64,000 nucleotides of DNA from assembly GCA_012103325.1 (NCBI GenBank), contig WLWY01000012.1:1-64000 (forward strand), given 5' to 3'. Positions 15,207-25,748 of the stretch are shown here, piece by piece. The notes beneath the pieces are model-generated. The model saw nothing but the letters and a program-made list of their open reading frames with translations, did no database searches and was not told the origin of the DNA. This DNA comes from Alphaproteobacteria bacterium. Lineage in GTDB: Bacteria; Pseudomonadota; Alphaproteobacteria; UBA8366; GCA-2717185. The position numbers and the translations under genes are program-made. Position 1 is the stretch's first letter. Each line of letters begins with the position of its first letter.

Positions 15207-16624
15207 GCGACGAACTTGCCGGGCTCGACCTTTGCGATGTCGCCGACCGGATCCGCAGCCGAGACATTTCCGCGACCGAAGTAACGCAAACCGCTATCCG
15301 CCGCGCGGAACGTTTGCAGCCGGTCTTGAACGCCTTCATTCAGCTCGAAGCCGACGAGGCCCTGGACGCCGCACGGAAGATCGACAATCGCATCGCGTCC
15401 GGCGAGAGCGTCGGTTCCCTCGCCGGTGTGCCGCTGGCACACAAGGACATGTATTACCGCAAAGGCAAGGTCACGACCTGTGGTTCGAAAATCCGCGCCG
15501 ATTTCGTCGCCGACCGGACATCGACCGCCCTCGCCCGGCTGGAAGATGCCGGCGCGATCTATCTTGGCGGGCTCAACATGTCCGAATTCGCTGTCGGCCC
15601 CATCGGCAACAATGTGCATTACGGCGATTGCCACAACCCCTGGAACCCGGACCATGCGCCGGGTGGCTCGTCGAGCGGGTCCGGCGCCTCGGTCGCGGCG
15701 CGCATCGTCTATGGCGCGCTGGGGTCCGATACCGGCGGGTCGATCCGCATTCCCTCCGCGATGTCCGGTGTCGTCGGCTTCAAACCGACACAAAACCGGG
15801 TGAGCCGCTATGGGCTGATGCCACTATCCTTTTCGTTCGATTGCGGCGGCCCCCTGACGCGCACCGTACGCGATGCCGCCCGCATCATGGATGTTATCGC
15901 CGGCTACGATCCGAAAGACCCCACCTCCAGCCGGCGCCCCATCGACGCTTGCGAAGCCGCATGCGGCACGGGCATCAACGGTCTTCGTATCGGCCTGCCG
16001 AGCAGCTATTTCTACGACGATCTGCATCCCGGCGTGGCCGCCGCAATGGATACAGCGCAACGGGTCTTCGCACATGCCGGCGCGGAACTCGTGCCCGTCG
16101 ACGTGCCGAACCACGATCACATCAATCTGATCTGGGCCGCGGCTCTGTCCGCCGAGGCGGCGACGATTCACCGCAAATGGCTGCGCGACCGTCCCGACGA
16201 TTACGGCCCGATGGTCCGCCGCCGCATCGAATTCGGCCTTTATCAGCCGGCGACGCGGTACCTTGAAGCCATGACCTTGCGGGAGAAATATCTGCGCGAA
16301 TACTGCGCGACCGCGTTCGCCGACTGCGATGTCTTGCTGACACCAACCATGCCGGTCCCGGCACCACGGCTCGCCGATGTCGACGTTTCCGACGGTGCGG
16401 GCATGCCGGAGCTGGTCATGATGGTGTCCCGGAACACACGGCCGATCAGCTATCTCGGGCTGCCGGCGCTTAGCGTGCCGTGCGGCTTCACCGACGAGGG
16501 GCTCCCCGTAGCCTTCCAGCTCATCGGCCGCCCCTTCGCCGAAGCGCAGCTCTGCACGCTAGGCCATGCGTACCAACAGGACACCGATTGGCACAGGCGC
16601 GTGCCGTCCCTGGCCGGCATTTGA
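15203..16624 (+). CDS. Amidase-signature family hydrolase
   Basis: A 473-residue amidase with the full Ser-cisSer-Lys triad: Lys81 (PLAHKDMYY), the GGSSSGSGAS loop at 154-163 (cis-Ser about 156), and nucleophile Ser180 in GSDTGGSIRIPS. The family hydrolyses amide bonds; GatA-, AtzE- and biuret/allophanate-type enzymes belong here. Translational coupling to a GatC-like small protein suggests a two-subunit enzyme like AtzE/AtzG, but the substrate is not determinable. Length is normal. The gene is followed by large hairpin repeats (16698-16828). Confidence 0.9.
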   Translation: MSDELAGLDLCDVADRIRSRDISATEVTQTAIRRAERLQPVLNAFIQLEADEALDAARKIDNRIASGESVGSLAGVPLAHKDMYYRKGKVTTCGSKIRADFVADRTSTALARLEDAGAIYLGGLNMSEFAVGPIGNNVHYGDCHNPWNPDHAPGGSSSGSGASVAARIVYGALGSDTGGSIRIPSAMSGVVGFKPTQNRVSRYGLMPLSFSFDCGGPLTRTVRDAARIMDVIAGYDPKDPTSSRRPIDACEAACGTGINGLRIGLPSSYFYDDLHPGVAAAMDTAQRVFAHAGAELVPVDVPNHDHINLIWAAALSAEAATIHRKWLRDRPDDYGPMVRRRIEFGLYQPATRYLEAMTLREKYLREYCATAFADCDVLLTPTMPVPAPRLADVDVSDGAGMPELVMMVSRNTRPISYLGLPALSVPCGFTDEGLPVAFQLIGRPFAEAQLCTLGHAYQQDTDWHRRVPSLAGI

Positions 16625-16697
16625 ATGAAACGGCCCTCCGCTTCGAATATAGCGACGACTTCATGGCCCCATCTCGGTTTAAGGCCCGTACACCTGC

Positions 16698-16828
16698 TAG
16701 TGTCCTGATCGTGAAATTCGAAGGATCGAATTTCGCGTGAATCAGCACACTAACTATTTGAGGCTCGTGTGATTCAGATCCTAAAATTCGCCGCATTCAA
16801 TGCGGCAAACTTCAGAATCATCACACTA
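16698..16828. repeat. Tandem pair of large palindromic hairpins
   Basis: Hairpin 1 (16698-16752) runs from TAGTGTCCTGATCGTGAAAT to the near reverse complement ending ATCAGCACACTA, with a TTCGA-AGGA-TCGAA centre. Hairpin 2 (about 16767-16828) has arms GTGTGATTCAGATCC and GAATCATCACAC around a CCGCATT-CA-AATGCGG core. Its right arm GAATCATCACACTA (16815-16828) recurs as a direct repeat at 18038-18051. These lie between the amidase and the low-GC methyltransferase gene. Confidence 0.75.
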
Positions 16829-16842
16829 CACCTATCTGCAAA

Positions 16843-17748
16843 TTAAGTCGGCAAAGCCGACTTTTTTGCATCCGCAAGATCGTGATCGCCGAAGTTTTCG
16901 TATAGCCAACTTGGATATCTATCAATTAGGGGGCCGGATTTCCGGGAAACCGAGAGGGTAGTCGTCCCTAACGATTTCATTCCACCACGAAAAGGACTAA
17001 GCGAAATGCGGATTAGCAATGACAATAGGCGTCTGAAGCTCGACATTTCTTGAAAATCCATAGTCTTGATTTCTGAGACCTGAAATCCACCATCTATAAG
17101 CAGCTGATTTACCTCGGAAACGGTATATTCTCTATGGTGTCTAACCGCACTATGTTCAGGTATCGGTGAGTAGGGCGACCAGTTGTTAGGATTTAATCCT
17201 ATAATTGCTTTTGCCACAGAAAGCCAAGAAGCAATGTTAGGTGTCGATAAGACAAGTAAACCGCCCACTTTAAGAATTCGGTTGGCTTCCTCGATCATGG
17301 CCATTGGATCCAGCGCTAGATGTTCCAGAATTTCAAAGCAACAGACGATATCTACGCTCGCATCCGGTAAATCAGACTGCTCAAGATCGATGTCCAAATA
17401 GCATATTCTAGCCTTCATCTCTTCCAAGGAAAGTTTCTCTGGCTGAGATAACAAATTGCTTTGTTCTGGGGGAAGCTTAGTAAGCCCCGTGAACTGGCTA
17501 TAACCCAGATAGTCATATGCCTTTAGCCAAACGTCACTCGGAGCAAAATCGACAAGGTGTAGACTCTTCCTTTCATCTGGTGGGATGCAAAGCAAGGTCG
17601 CTTTGATTCGCTTGATTTCAGTACCGCTCAAATATTTCCCGGTCAGATCCCGACTGAGATCGTCTGAATAAACGGAAGAAAGAAGGTTAATAAGTTCGAT
17701 ATCCGAAAGTGAAGCGATAGGATGAGTAGAAACTTTGGGATCAGTCAT
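16843..17748 (-). CDS. Class I SAM-dependent methyltransferase, low-GC island gene
   Basis: A 301-residue methyltransferase-11/23-type protein. The acidic SAM-binding loop YLDIDLEQSDLPDASVD and the motif IVCCFEILEHLALDP (about residues 120-150) are followed by NRILKVGGLLVLSTPNIASW. Codon use is visibly more AT-rich than in neighbours. The gene lies between two direct copies of GAATCATCACACTA. The ATG at 17748 overlaps the TGA of a short upstream frame (TTATGA), which hints that it was once the second gene of a coupled operon, as in polysaccharide-modification clusters. Substrate unknown. Function as a methyltransferase is well supported; horizontal origin is inferred. Confidence 0.8.
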   Translation of the reverse strand: MTDPKVSTHPIASLSDIELINLLSSVYSDDLSRDLTGKYLSGTEIKRIKATLLCIPPDERKSLHLVDFAPSDVWLKAYDYLGYSQFTGLTKLPPEQSNLLSQPEKLSLEEMKARICYLDIDLEQSDLPDASVDIVCCFEILEHLALDPMAMIEEANRILKVGGLLVLSTPNIASWLSVAKAIIGLNPNNWSPYSPIPEHSAVRHHREYTVSEVNQLLIDGGFQVSEIKTMDFQEMSSFRRLLSLLIRISLSPFRGGMKSLGTTTLSVSRKSGPLIDRYPSWLYENFGDHDLADAKKSALPT

Positions 17749-17903
17749 AAAATATCCAATAGTTCATCCGTGATTTCTGCACGAGTTTGGCTAAAATTGC
17801 AGTGTTCGAGAATGCTAGCGCGGCGAGAAACGCCCTTCGTGATCTTCCAGCAACGTATGAGGATCATTCCGGCGATGCCAACGTCGAATATAGAGCAGTG
17901 GTG
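17745..17903 (-). pseudogene. Possible C-terminal remnant of a gene upstream of the methyltransferase
   Basis: On the minus strand a 52-codon open stretch ends with HCNFSQTRAEITDELLDIL and a TGA that overlaps the methyltransferase ATG. The overlap is of the kind seen between co-translated genes. There is no start with a ribosome site, and upstream codons run into a stop. I read it as the tail of a gene whose body was lost at the right edge of the island. The rest of the 325-base gap (17749-18073) shows no other gene. Confidence 0.35.
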
Positions 17904-18037
17904 TCAAGTTCCGTGGCCAAAGCGCCGCTACGAGACTACGTACCATAATTTCGATGATCCCAAAAGTCCTGGACTAGTCGATTGGATGGGCGATGTACCG
18001 TTCTGCCCCCAGCGCTTGCGTTGCGGCGGCATATTGG

Positions 18038-18051
18038 GAATCATCACACTA
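18038..18051. repeat. Direct repeat GAATCATCACACTA bounding the methyltransferase island
   Basis: These 14 bases are an exact direct copy of 16815-16828, the right arm of the second hairpin upstream of the methyltransferase. In addition TGCTAGTGT at 16695-16703 has its inverted counterpart ACACTAGCA at 18046-18054. The interval of about 1.2 kb between the copies carries the low-GC methyltransferase gene. Confidence 0.7.
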
Positions 18052-18073
18052 GCAAAACCGAGAGAAAACGCAG

Positions 18074-19821
<1,748 letters not shown>

Positions 19822-19822
<1 letters not shown>

Positions 19823-20973
19823 TGCCTGCGCCATCTCAAACGGATACCGGGTTCCCAACGCATCCCGCTTGGATGGAAATCGATCTTGATGCGCTCGCCG
19901 CAAATTACGCCGAGCTACAGCGCCGTGCCGGGCCCAGCATCAAGATCATTGCATCGTTGAAGGCGAATGCGTATGGCCACGGCGCCGTCGCTACAGCGAA
20001 GACCCTGTCCGGGCTGGGTACCTTCGCCCTGTCGACCGGATCGTTTCGCGATGCCGTTGCGATCCGAGACGCCGGCATCACGACACCCATCGTGATGTTT
20101 GGCGGCAACCTGCCGGACGGTATCGCCGATTATTTGGACTATGACCTGATCCCCACCGTCTACAACATGGCAACGGCGCAGGCGGTATCGGACACGGCGA
20201 AAACCCCCGTGCCGGTCTATATCAAGGTCGATGCGGGGATGGGACGTCTCGGCATCGCGTTGCCGGAGGCGGACGCCTTCATCCGTCGCGTCGCCGCCCT
20301 GCCCCGCGTTATCATCGAGGGCGTTTACACGCACCTGTCGTTCAACGACGCCGTGGGACAGGAATGGTCGAAACGGGGGATCGACCGGTTCAATGCGCTG
20401 ATCGCGGGGCTGCGCGATAGCGGCCTCGACATCCCCGTAACCCAGGCGGTGGCCAGTTCGAACCTGATGGTCGGCCATATGGACGGCAGCAACGCGATCT
20501 GCCCTGGGCATTTGCTGTACGGCCTACCATCGGTAGCGCCAGACCTCGCCGATATCGCGCCGTTCCAGCCCGTGCTGCGTTCGGTTCGGGCGCGATTGAT
20601 CCACATCGGAGAATTCCCGGACGACCCCGAATTGAAGACGGGCGGCTACCATGTGAAACGCCAAGGGCCGCGCACCGGCGTGGTGCCGTTGGGTCTGTAT
20701 GACGGTTACCGCAAGCCACAAGACGGTGCGCCGGCGGCGGTTCTCCTGCAAGGCCGCCGCCTCCCGGTCCTAGGCGTATCGCTAGAGCATCTGACGTTCG
20801 ATCTGCTCGACCTCGACAATGTTGCCATCGGCGACGACGTCGTCGTCCTGGGCGCCGATGGCGACGACTGCATTACGCTGGCGGAACTGGCCAACTGGCA
20901 GGGTTGCCGCGCGATCGACGAGCTGATGAATTTCGACGGCCGGCTGCCCCATCGATATTACGGCTCGACATAG
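19822..20973 (+). CDS. Alanine racemase-family (fold type III PLP) enzyme
   Basis: A 383-residue protein with the alanine racemase layout. The PLP lysine is Lys47 in SLKANAYGHG (canonical VKADAYGHG), and there is a VDAGMGRLG motif. The opposite-face tyrosine is Tyr293 in LYDGYRKP. The family interconverts L- and D-amino acids, classically alanine for peptidoglycan. The start ATG shares its A with the BVMO TGA stop. Its location in a catabolic unit suggests a secondary racemase of altered specificity, not necessarily the housekeeping Alr. The 3' end overlaps the convergent gene at 20958 by 16 bases. Confidence 0.85.
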
Positions 20974-21638
20974 AAGCGAAACGTATGCTTCCGGGTCCCC
21001 GGTGAGTGAAAGGGATACACCTTGCCGAACAGCTTGAAATAGCCCGCCCAACCGATGCGCCGGCCATCGCGGTGGCGCATCGAGGCAACGGACGCGTAGT
21101 TATCCGGAGACATGAAAGCGATGTGATGGGTGAAGCCCTGCTCGGCCGCATAAACGTCCAGCATCCGGGTCATCCCCGTCGACAGATGTTTGCCCCTGTA
21201 GTCCGGATGCGTGAAGGCGTTATAGCCGTAGCAATAGGGTTTCGAGCAGCGTACCCAGAGCCCGTCGAGATGTGGCGCCGTCGCCAGCGTGCGCCAGCCG
21301 TATGCGATAAGGCGGTCGCCATCGAACGCAGAAGAACAAATATCGCCACGCTCCAGCGCGGCATCGATGAATGCGCGATCGAGGCTTAGCTCGCTGTCGG
21401 CCAACGCTCGATTTAACTCATCACGCGTCGGCTGTCGGACGCTGTATCGCTGTGCTGCGTCAGGGGTTTTCGGACTCAAGGGGCGCACCCATACACCACA
21501 GATGAACAGCCGCCGATGCAGTCGGCGCATTACGGCCGCAAAGAGAAAGCGCGCCACACCCCAACGTTGGATTTCGGCGCGATACGGCTCGCGGTCGAGG
21601 CGCGATGAGAAAATCGGCTTAGAAAATCTTCCACGCAA
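20958..21638 (-). CDS. GNAT-like acetyltransferase-fold protein
   Basis: A protein of up to 226 residues with a GNAT-like second half: DRLIAYGWRTL (strand), NAFTHPDYRGKHLSTGMTRMLDVYAAEQGF (acetyl-CoA loop pattern R-G-x-x-L-x-x-G-M) and FMSPDNYASVASMRHRDGRRIG. The N-terminal helical part (WGVARFLFAAVMRRLHRRLF) also occurs in such proteins. The longest frame starts at a TTG (21638) preceded by a GGGGGAG; an ATG at 21530 lacks a clear ribosome site. A run of nine G (minus strand) lies in that leader. Substrate unknown. Confidence 0.6.
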   Translation of the reverse strand: MRGRFSKPIFSSRLDREPYRAEIQRWGVARFLFAAVMRRLHRRLFICGVWVRPLSPKTPDAAQRYSVRQPTRDELNRALADSELSLDRAFIDAALERGDICSSAFDGDRLIAYGWRTLATAPHLDGLWVRCSKPYCYGYNAFTHPDYRGKHLSTGMTRMLDVYAAEQGFTHHIAFMSPDNYASVASMRHRDGRRIGWAGYFKLFGKVYPFHSPGTRKHTFRFYVEP

Positions 21639-21649
21639 AAAAGATCGCT

Positions 21650-21658
21650 CCCCCCCCC
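21650..21658. repeat. Nine-base homopolymer (C on plus, G on minus) in a gene leader
   Basis: Nine consecutive C on the plus strand lie 12 bases upstream of the GNAT-like gene's longest start. On the coding strand they form G9 running into GAGCG, so they make up its Shine-Dalgarno area. Runs of this length are prone to slippage. Whether length variation matters here is not known. Confidence 0.6.
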
Positions 21659-21706
21659 TATTCGATCCAGTACGCTGGACACAGTCACAATCGAAAAGAG
21701 GGTATC

Positions 21707-22480
21707 ATGGGCAAGTTGGACGGCAAGGTCGCGATCATTACGGGCGGTGCGGGCGGTATCGGCAGCGCGGCGGCACGGCTTTTCGCGGCGGAGGGCGGCA
21801 AGGTCATGCTCGTCGATCTTGACGAGGATGCTCTGCAGAAGAACGTTGCGGCAATCGGAGAGGAACAAGCGGCCTATACGATTGCCGACGTTTCGGATAC
21901 GTCGGATACGCAAGCCTATGTCGCAGCGACGGCAGAACGCTTCGGCGGTGTCGATATCGCGCTGCTGAATGCGGGGATCGAAGGCAAACTCCATTCGATC
22001 ACCGATATGCCGGAAGAAATGTTCGACAAGGTCCTCGCCGTGAACGTGCGCGGTGTGTTCCTCGGCCTGAAATATGTCATGCCCGCAATGCGGCAGCGCG
22101 GCAGCGGCAGTATCGTCGTTACCTCCTCGACAGCGGGTATCCGTGCCGTCGGCGGCATGTCCGCCTATGTCACTTCCAAGCACGCGGTCGTCGGGCTGAT
22201 GCGCACGGCTGCGCTGGAAGGAGCGGCAGACGACATCCGTGTCAACACCGTCAACCCGTCGCCCATCGACACCCGCATGATGAGTTCCATCGAAGAACAA
22301 CGCGGCCTGCCCACCGGCGACCGCTCCAACCGCCCGATGGCGAAGTTCACACCGCTACAGCGCTACGGCGAACCGGAAGAAGTCGCCAGGTTGATGCTAT
22401 TCCTCGGCAGCGAGGACAGTTCGTTCTGCACCGGCGGCGTCTATATGGTCGATGGCGGGGTGTCGGCGGGACGAGGGTAA
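21707..22480 (+). CDS. Short-chain dehydrogenase/reductase (SDR)
   Basis: A 257-residue classical SDR. It has the cofactor motif TGGAGGIG (12-19), acidic residue Asp37 after the second strand (MLVDLD, favouring NAD), NAG (about 87-89), catalytic Ser in VTSSTAGI and YVTSK (Tyr about 153, Lys about 157). The C-terminal GGVYMVDGGVSAG is typical. It oxidises an alcohol or reduces a ketone; substrate unknown. RBS AAGAGGG precedes the ATG. IS4 copy 3 and its repeat arm start within 11 bases of the stop, so any native terminator has probably been replaced. Confidence 0.9.
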   Translation: MGKLDGKVAIITGGAGGIGSAAARLFAAEGGKVMLVDLDEDALQKNVAAIGEEQAAYTIADVSDTSDTQAYVAATAERFGGVDIALLNAGIEGKLHSITDMPEEMFDKVLAVNVRGVFLGLKYVMPAMRQRGSGSIVVTSSTAGIRAVGGMSAYVTSKHAVVGLMRTAALEGAADDIRVNTVNPSPIDTRMMSSIEEQRGLPTGDRSNRPMAKFTPLQRYGEPEEVARLMLFLGSEDSSFCTGGVYMVDGGVSAGRG

Positions 22481-22510
22481 TCCATTTCTTGTCGTCCTTG
22501 GGCTTGACCC

Positions 22511-23778
22511 ACTGTTGTCCGGTTTAATTCAGTGGACGGTTTGCATGGCATTGATTCTACTGGTGACCAATCGTTTGGCGACGTTTTGGACACGGGAAAG
22601 GATCAACACCATGCGGCATGAGAATAGCGTATTTCATGATCTGATGAAGCGTGTTCCTTGGGATCGTTTTGCGGCTTTGGTGGAACGGCATGAAGCCGAC
22701 AAACACGTTCGCCGCCTGAGCACGAAGGACCAGTTCATCGCCCTGCTATATGCTCAGCTTTCCGGTGCGGTGAGCTTGCGCGAGATCGTCGGCGGTCTAC
22801 AGAGCCATCGTGCCCGGCTCTATCATGTCGGCGGTCGCCTTGTGACGCGTTCGACGCTGGCCGATGCGAACGCGACGCGGCCGAGCGCGGTGTTCTCGGA
22901 GCTGTTCACGGCGTTGGTTGGGCGCGCCGGGCGCGGGTTGCGGCGGACGCTTGGCGAGGCGACCTACCTGATCGATGCCAGTCCGCTTGCCTTGAGTGGC
23001 CGGGGATCGCAGTGGGCGTATTTTTCGGCCAGGGCCTGTGGCGCGAAACTGCATGTGGTTTACGATGCGGGCGCCGAACACCCGGTCTACGCGGCGGTGA
23101 CGCCGGCAAAGACCGCCGATATCAAGGTGGCGCAGGAGATGCCGATCGAGGCGGGCGCGACCTATGTCTTTGATCTGGCTTACTACGATTACGCCTGGTG
23201 GGCGAAGCTCGACGCCGCGGGTTGCCGCATTGTCACCCGTTTCAAGTCGCACACGCCGCTAACAGAGGCCACCGATCGGGCGGTGCCCGAGGGCGAAGAC
23301 ATCTTGTCCGACCGGGTCGGCCTGCTGCCCAAACGGCAAAGGATGAGCCGCAAAAACCCCTTCTCCAAGCCCGTGCGCGAAGTCACGGTGCGGATCGATA
23401 CCGGCAAGACCCTCCGGATCCTGTCCAACGATCTGGACGCCTCGGCCCGGCAAATCGCCGACCTCTATAAGCGCCGCTGGGCGATCGAGCTGTTCTTTCG
23501 CTGGGTCAAACAGAACCTCAAAATCCGGCACTTCCTCGGCCGGTCCGAGAATGCCGTGCGCATTCAGATCACCGTTGCCCTGATCGCCTATCTCTTGCTT
23601 CACCTCGCAAAAGCCGATCAGAAAACCGTCAAATCCCCGCTCGCATTCGCTCGCCTCGTCCGAACAAACCTCATGCATCGAAAGCGCATTGACCGTCTGC
23701 TCGAACCTGAACCAAACACACCTCAATGCCAAAATCAGTTGGCCTTCATATGTTAGAGAAATTAAACCGGACAACAGT
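22511..23778 (+). mobile_element. IS4-family insertion sequence, copy 3 (1268 bp)
   Basis: Same 1268-bp element as at 8608-9875 and 11751-13018, with the same 19-bp inverted ends and the same orientation. It lies between an SDR gene and slyX, in an intergenic position, so no gene is visibly disrupted. Confidence 0.95.
22611..23756 (+). CDS. IS4-family transposase (ISPepr1-like), copy 3
   Basis: The 381-residue product is identical to the transposases at 8708 and 11851, with the catalytic Asp122, Asp188, Glu293 and YREK box intact. Start ATG and leader are also the same. Confidence 0.95.
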   Translation: MRHENSVFHDLMKRVPWDRFAALVERHEADKHVRRLSTKDQFIALLYAQLSGAVSLREIVGGLQSHRARLYHVGGRLVTRSTLADANATRPSAVFSELFTALVGRAGRGLRRTLGEATYLIDASPLALSGRGSQWAYFSARACGAKLHVVYDAGAEHPVYAAVTPAKTADIKVAQEMPIEAGATYVFDLAYYDYAWWAKLDAAGCRIVTRFKSHTPLTEATDRAVPEGEDILSDRVGLLPKRQRMSRKNPFSKPVREVTVRIDTGKTLRILSNDLDASARQIADLYKRRWAIELFFRWVKQNLKIRHFLGRSENAVRIQITVALIAYLLLHLAKADQKTVKSPLAFARLVRTNLMHRKRIDRLLEPEPNTPQCQNQLAFIC

Positions 23779-23812
23779 GGGACAAGCCCAAGGACGACAA
23801 GTTGGAGTAGTT

Positions 23813-24028
23813 TCAATAATGCGGCGGCGGCGGTTCGGGCGTTGCGCCCGCATCGCCCGCCTCTTCCGCGGCTTGGATTTTAGTTTCCAGGCGCGCGAGC
23901 TTTTCCGTCAGAGCCTTGATCTCGTTCCATTGCTGAAGCGTCACCTCGTTCAGGTCCTGGATGGTGGCATCCTGGTGCGTGAGATGCGCTTCCAGATCGT
24001 CGAGCCGTTGCTGAATATCGTTGCTCAT
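23813..24028 (-). CDS. slyX: SlyX family protein
   Basis: A 71-residue predicted coiled-coil protein with the SlyX features: a heptad-rich body (QRLDDLEAHLTHQDATIQDL, then a second heptad stretch to about residue 55) and the terminal PPPHY. Function in the cell is poorly known; SlyX was named from its position beside slyD in E. coli. The ATG at 24028 follows GGGAGGA, so the longer upstream frame was not used. It is divergent from the GMC pseudogene at 24120, and IS4 copy 3 lies just past its stop. Confidence 0.85.
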   Translation of the reverse strand: MSNDIQQRLDDLEAHLTHQDATIQDLNEVTLQQWNEIKALTEKLARLETKIQAAEEAGDAGATPEPPPPHY

Positions 24029-24119
24029 TCTGTCCTCCCTCGAAGGCGCGCCGCGCGCACCCTTGCATAATTGTCCGCCCAGGGAAATCATGATGGGCTA
24101 ACGGGAGGGCGGACAATTC

Positions 24120-25714
24120 ATGCAAGCGGATTATGTAGTTGTCGGGGCAGGATCGGCGGGATGCGCGGTGGCATGCCGATTGGTCGAGGGTGGCGCGCGG
24201 GTGGTGTTGCTCGAGGCGGGACCAAAGGACCGCAACATCCGCATTCACGTACCGGCCGCGCTGCGTCCCCTGCTCAAAGACCCCAAGGTCAACTGGAACT
24301 ACACCTCGGAGCCTGTCGAAGGCTCCGCCGGCCGCCGCATCAGCCTGCCGCGTGGCAAGGTGTTGGGCGGTTCCAGTTCGATCAACGGCATGCTCTATGT
24401 ACGCGGCAATCCCGCCGATTACGACGGCTGGGCGCAAATGGGATGCCGGGGCTGGTCCTATGAGGAAGTTCTGCCCTACTTCAGGCAATCGGAATCCTAT
24501 AAGCAAGGCGGCGATCCGGAATACCGGGGCGGCAACGGGCCGCTCAAGGTCGAGGATTACCGCACTATCCTGCCGCTGACCCACCGCTTTGTTGAAGCGG
24601 CACAGCAGGCCGGATTTCCGTTGACGCCGGATTACAATGGCGGCCAACAGGAAGGGGTCGGTTATTCGCAGATGACACGGCGCGGCCGGTTCCGGGGCTC
24701 GACGGCGCAGACCTATCTGCGCGCCGTAAAAGGCAATCCCAACCTCGAAGTGATCACCGGCGCGCGGGCCGGTCGCTTGCTGTTCGAAGGAAAAAAATGT
24801 GTTGGCGTCACCTATCGCCAGGACGGGCAGGACAAGGAAATCCGCGCCAACAATGAAGTCGTGCTATGCGGCGGTGCGTACAACTCGCCGCATCTGCTGC
24901 AAATTTCGGGGATCGGCCCCGCCGCGCATCTGAAAGATATCGGCGTCGACGTCCGGCACGACCTGCCCGGTGTCGGCTCGAACCTTGCCGATCATTTCGC
25001 AGCCCGGCTCAAACATCGCGTGCGCGGCGAAACCACCATGAACCAGCTGTCGCGGTTTCCACACGTCGTGCCGGAAGTCGCGAAGTACGTATTGTTCGGG
25101 AAGGGCGCGCTGACCTTTGGCGTGACCAGCGCCATGGTCTTCTGCCGCAGCCGCGACGGTCTCTCCAGCCCAGACCTGCAACTCTCCTTCACCCCCGCAA
25201 CACCAAAGGACATGGGGCAGGGCGAACTGGGGAACCCGGCGTGCAAATGACCGCCCTGCCCGTCCGCGCCGAAAGCCGTGGCACGGTGATGGCGGGCAGC
25301 GCCGATCCCGCCGACGATCCCGTTATTCGGCCCGCCTACCTGACCGACGAAAACGATGTGAACGTCCTCGTCGCCGGTGTCGAGATGTGCCGCCGCATCT
25401 TCGACGCACCGGCGCTGAAGGAGATCAGCCTTGGCGAATACGATCCCGGCCCCAACGTGCAAACCCGCGACGAAATCCGCCAATTCACCCGCGAAACCGG
25501 TGGCACGATCCACCATCCCGTCGGTACCTGCAAAATGGGCGAAGACCCCGCCGCGGTCGTCGACCCGCGCCTGCGGGTACACGGCATCGCGGGCCTGCGC
25601 GTCACGGACGCCTCCATCATGCCAACACTCACGACCGGCAATACCAACGCGCCGGCCATCATGATCGGCGAGAAGGGTGCGTCCATGATTTTGGAAGACA
25701 ACAAAACTGTATAA
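24120..25714 (+). pseudogene. GMC-family FAD oxidoreductase with a one-base frameshift
   Basis: The first frame (24120-25250) encodes the FAD motif YVVVGAGSAGC, signature 1 (GKVLGGSSSINGMLYVRG), signature 2 (CGGAYNSPHLLQISGIGP) and continues to LSFTPAT. It then stops at a TGA. The second frame (open through 25714) continues with the missing C-terminal half: PGVQMTALPVRAESRG, catalytic HHPVGTCKMG and TGNTNAPAIMIGEKGA. Adding one G to the run GGGG near 25230-25233 would join the halves into a protein of about 531 residues, the normal size. The TGA overlaps an ATG (25247), so a separate C-terminal piece could be translated. Either a true mutation or a sequencing error. Confidence 0.8.
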
Positions 25715-25748
25715 TATGTTGATGCAGAACTGATTTTAAGGGATGCCG

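Larger units (their letters stand above)
22491..23798. repeat. Two inverted repeat arms flanking IS4-family copy 3
   Basis: The left arm GTCGTCCTTGGGCTTGACCC (22491-22510) is identical to the left arms of copies 1 and 2. The right arm GGGACAAGCCCAAGGACGAC (23779-23798) is its near reverse complement. As with copy 2, the IS stands between opposite arms and no 11-bp direct duplication is seen. Confidence 0.75.
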
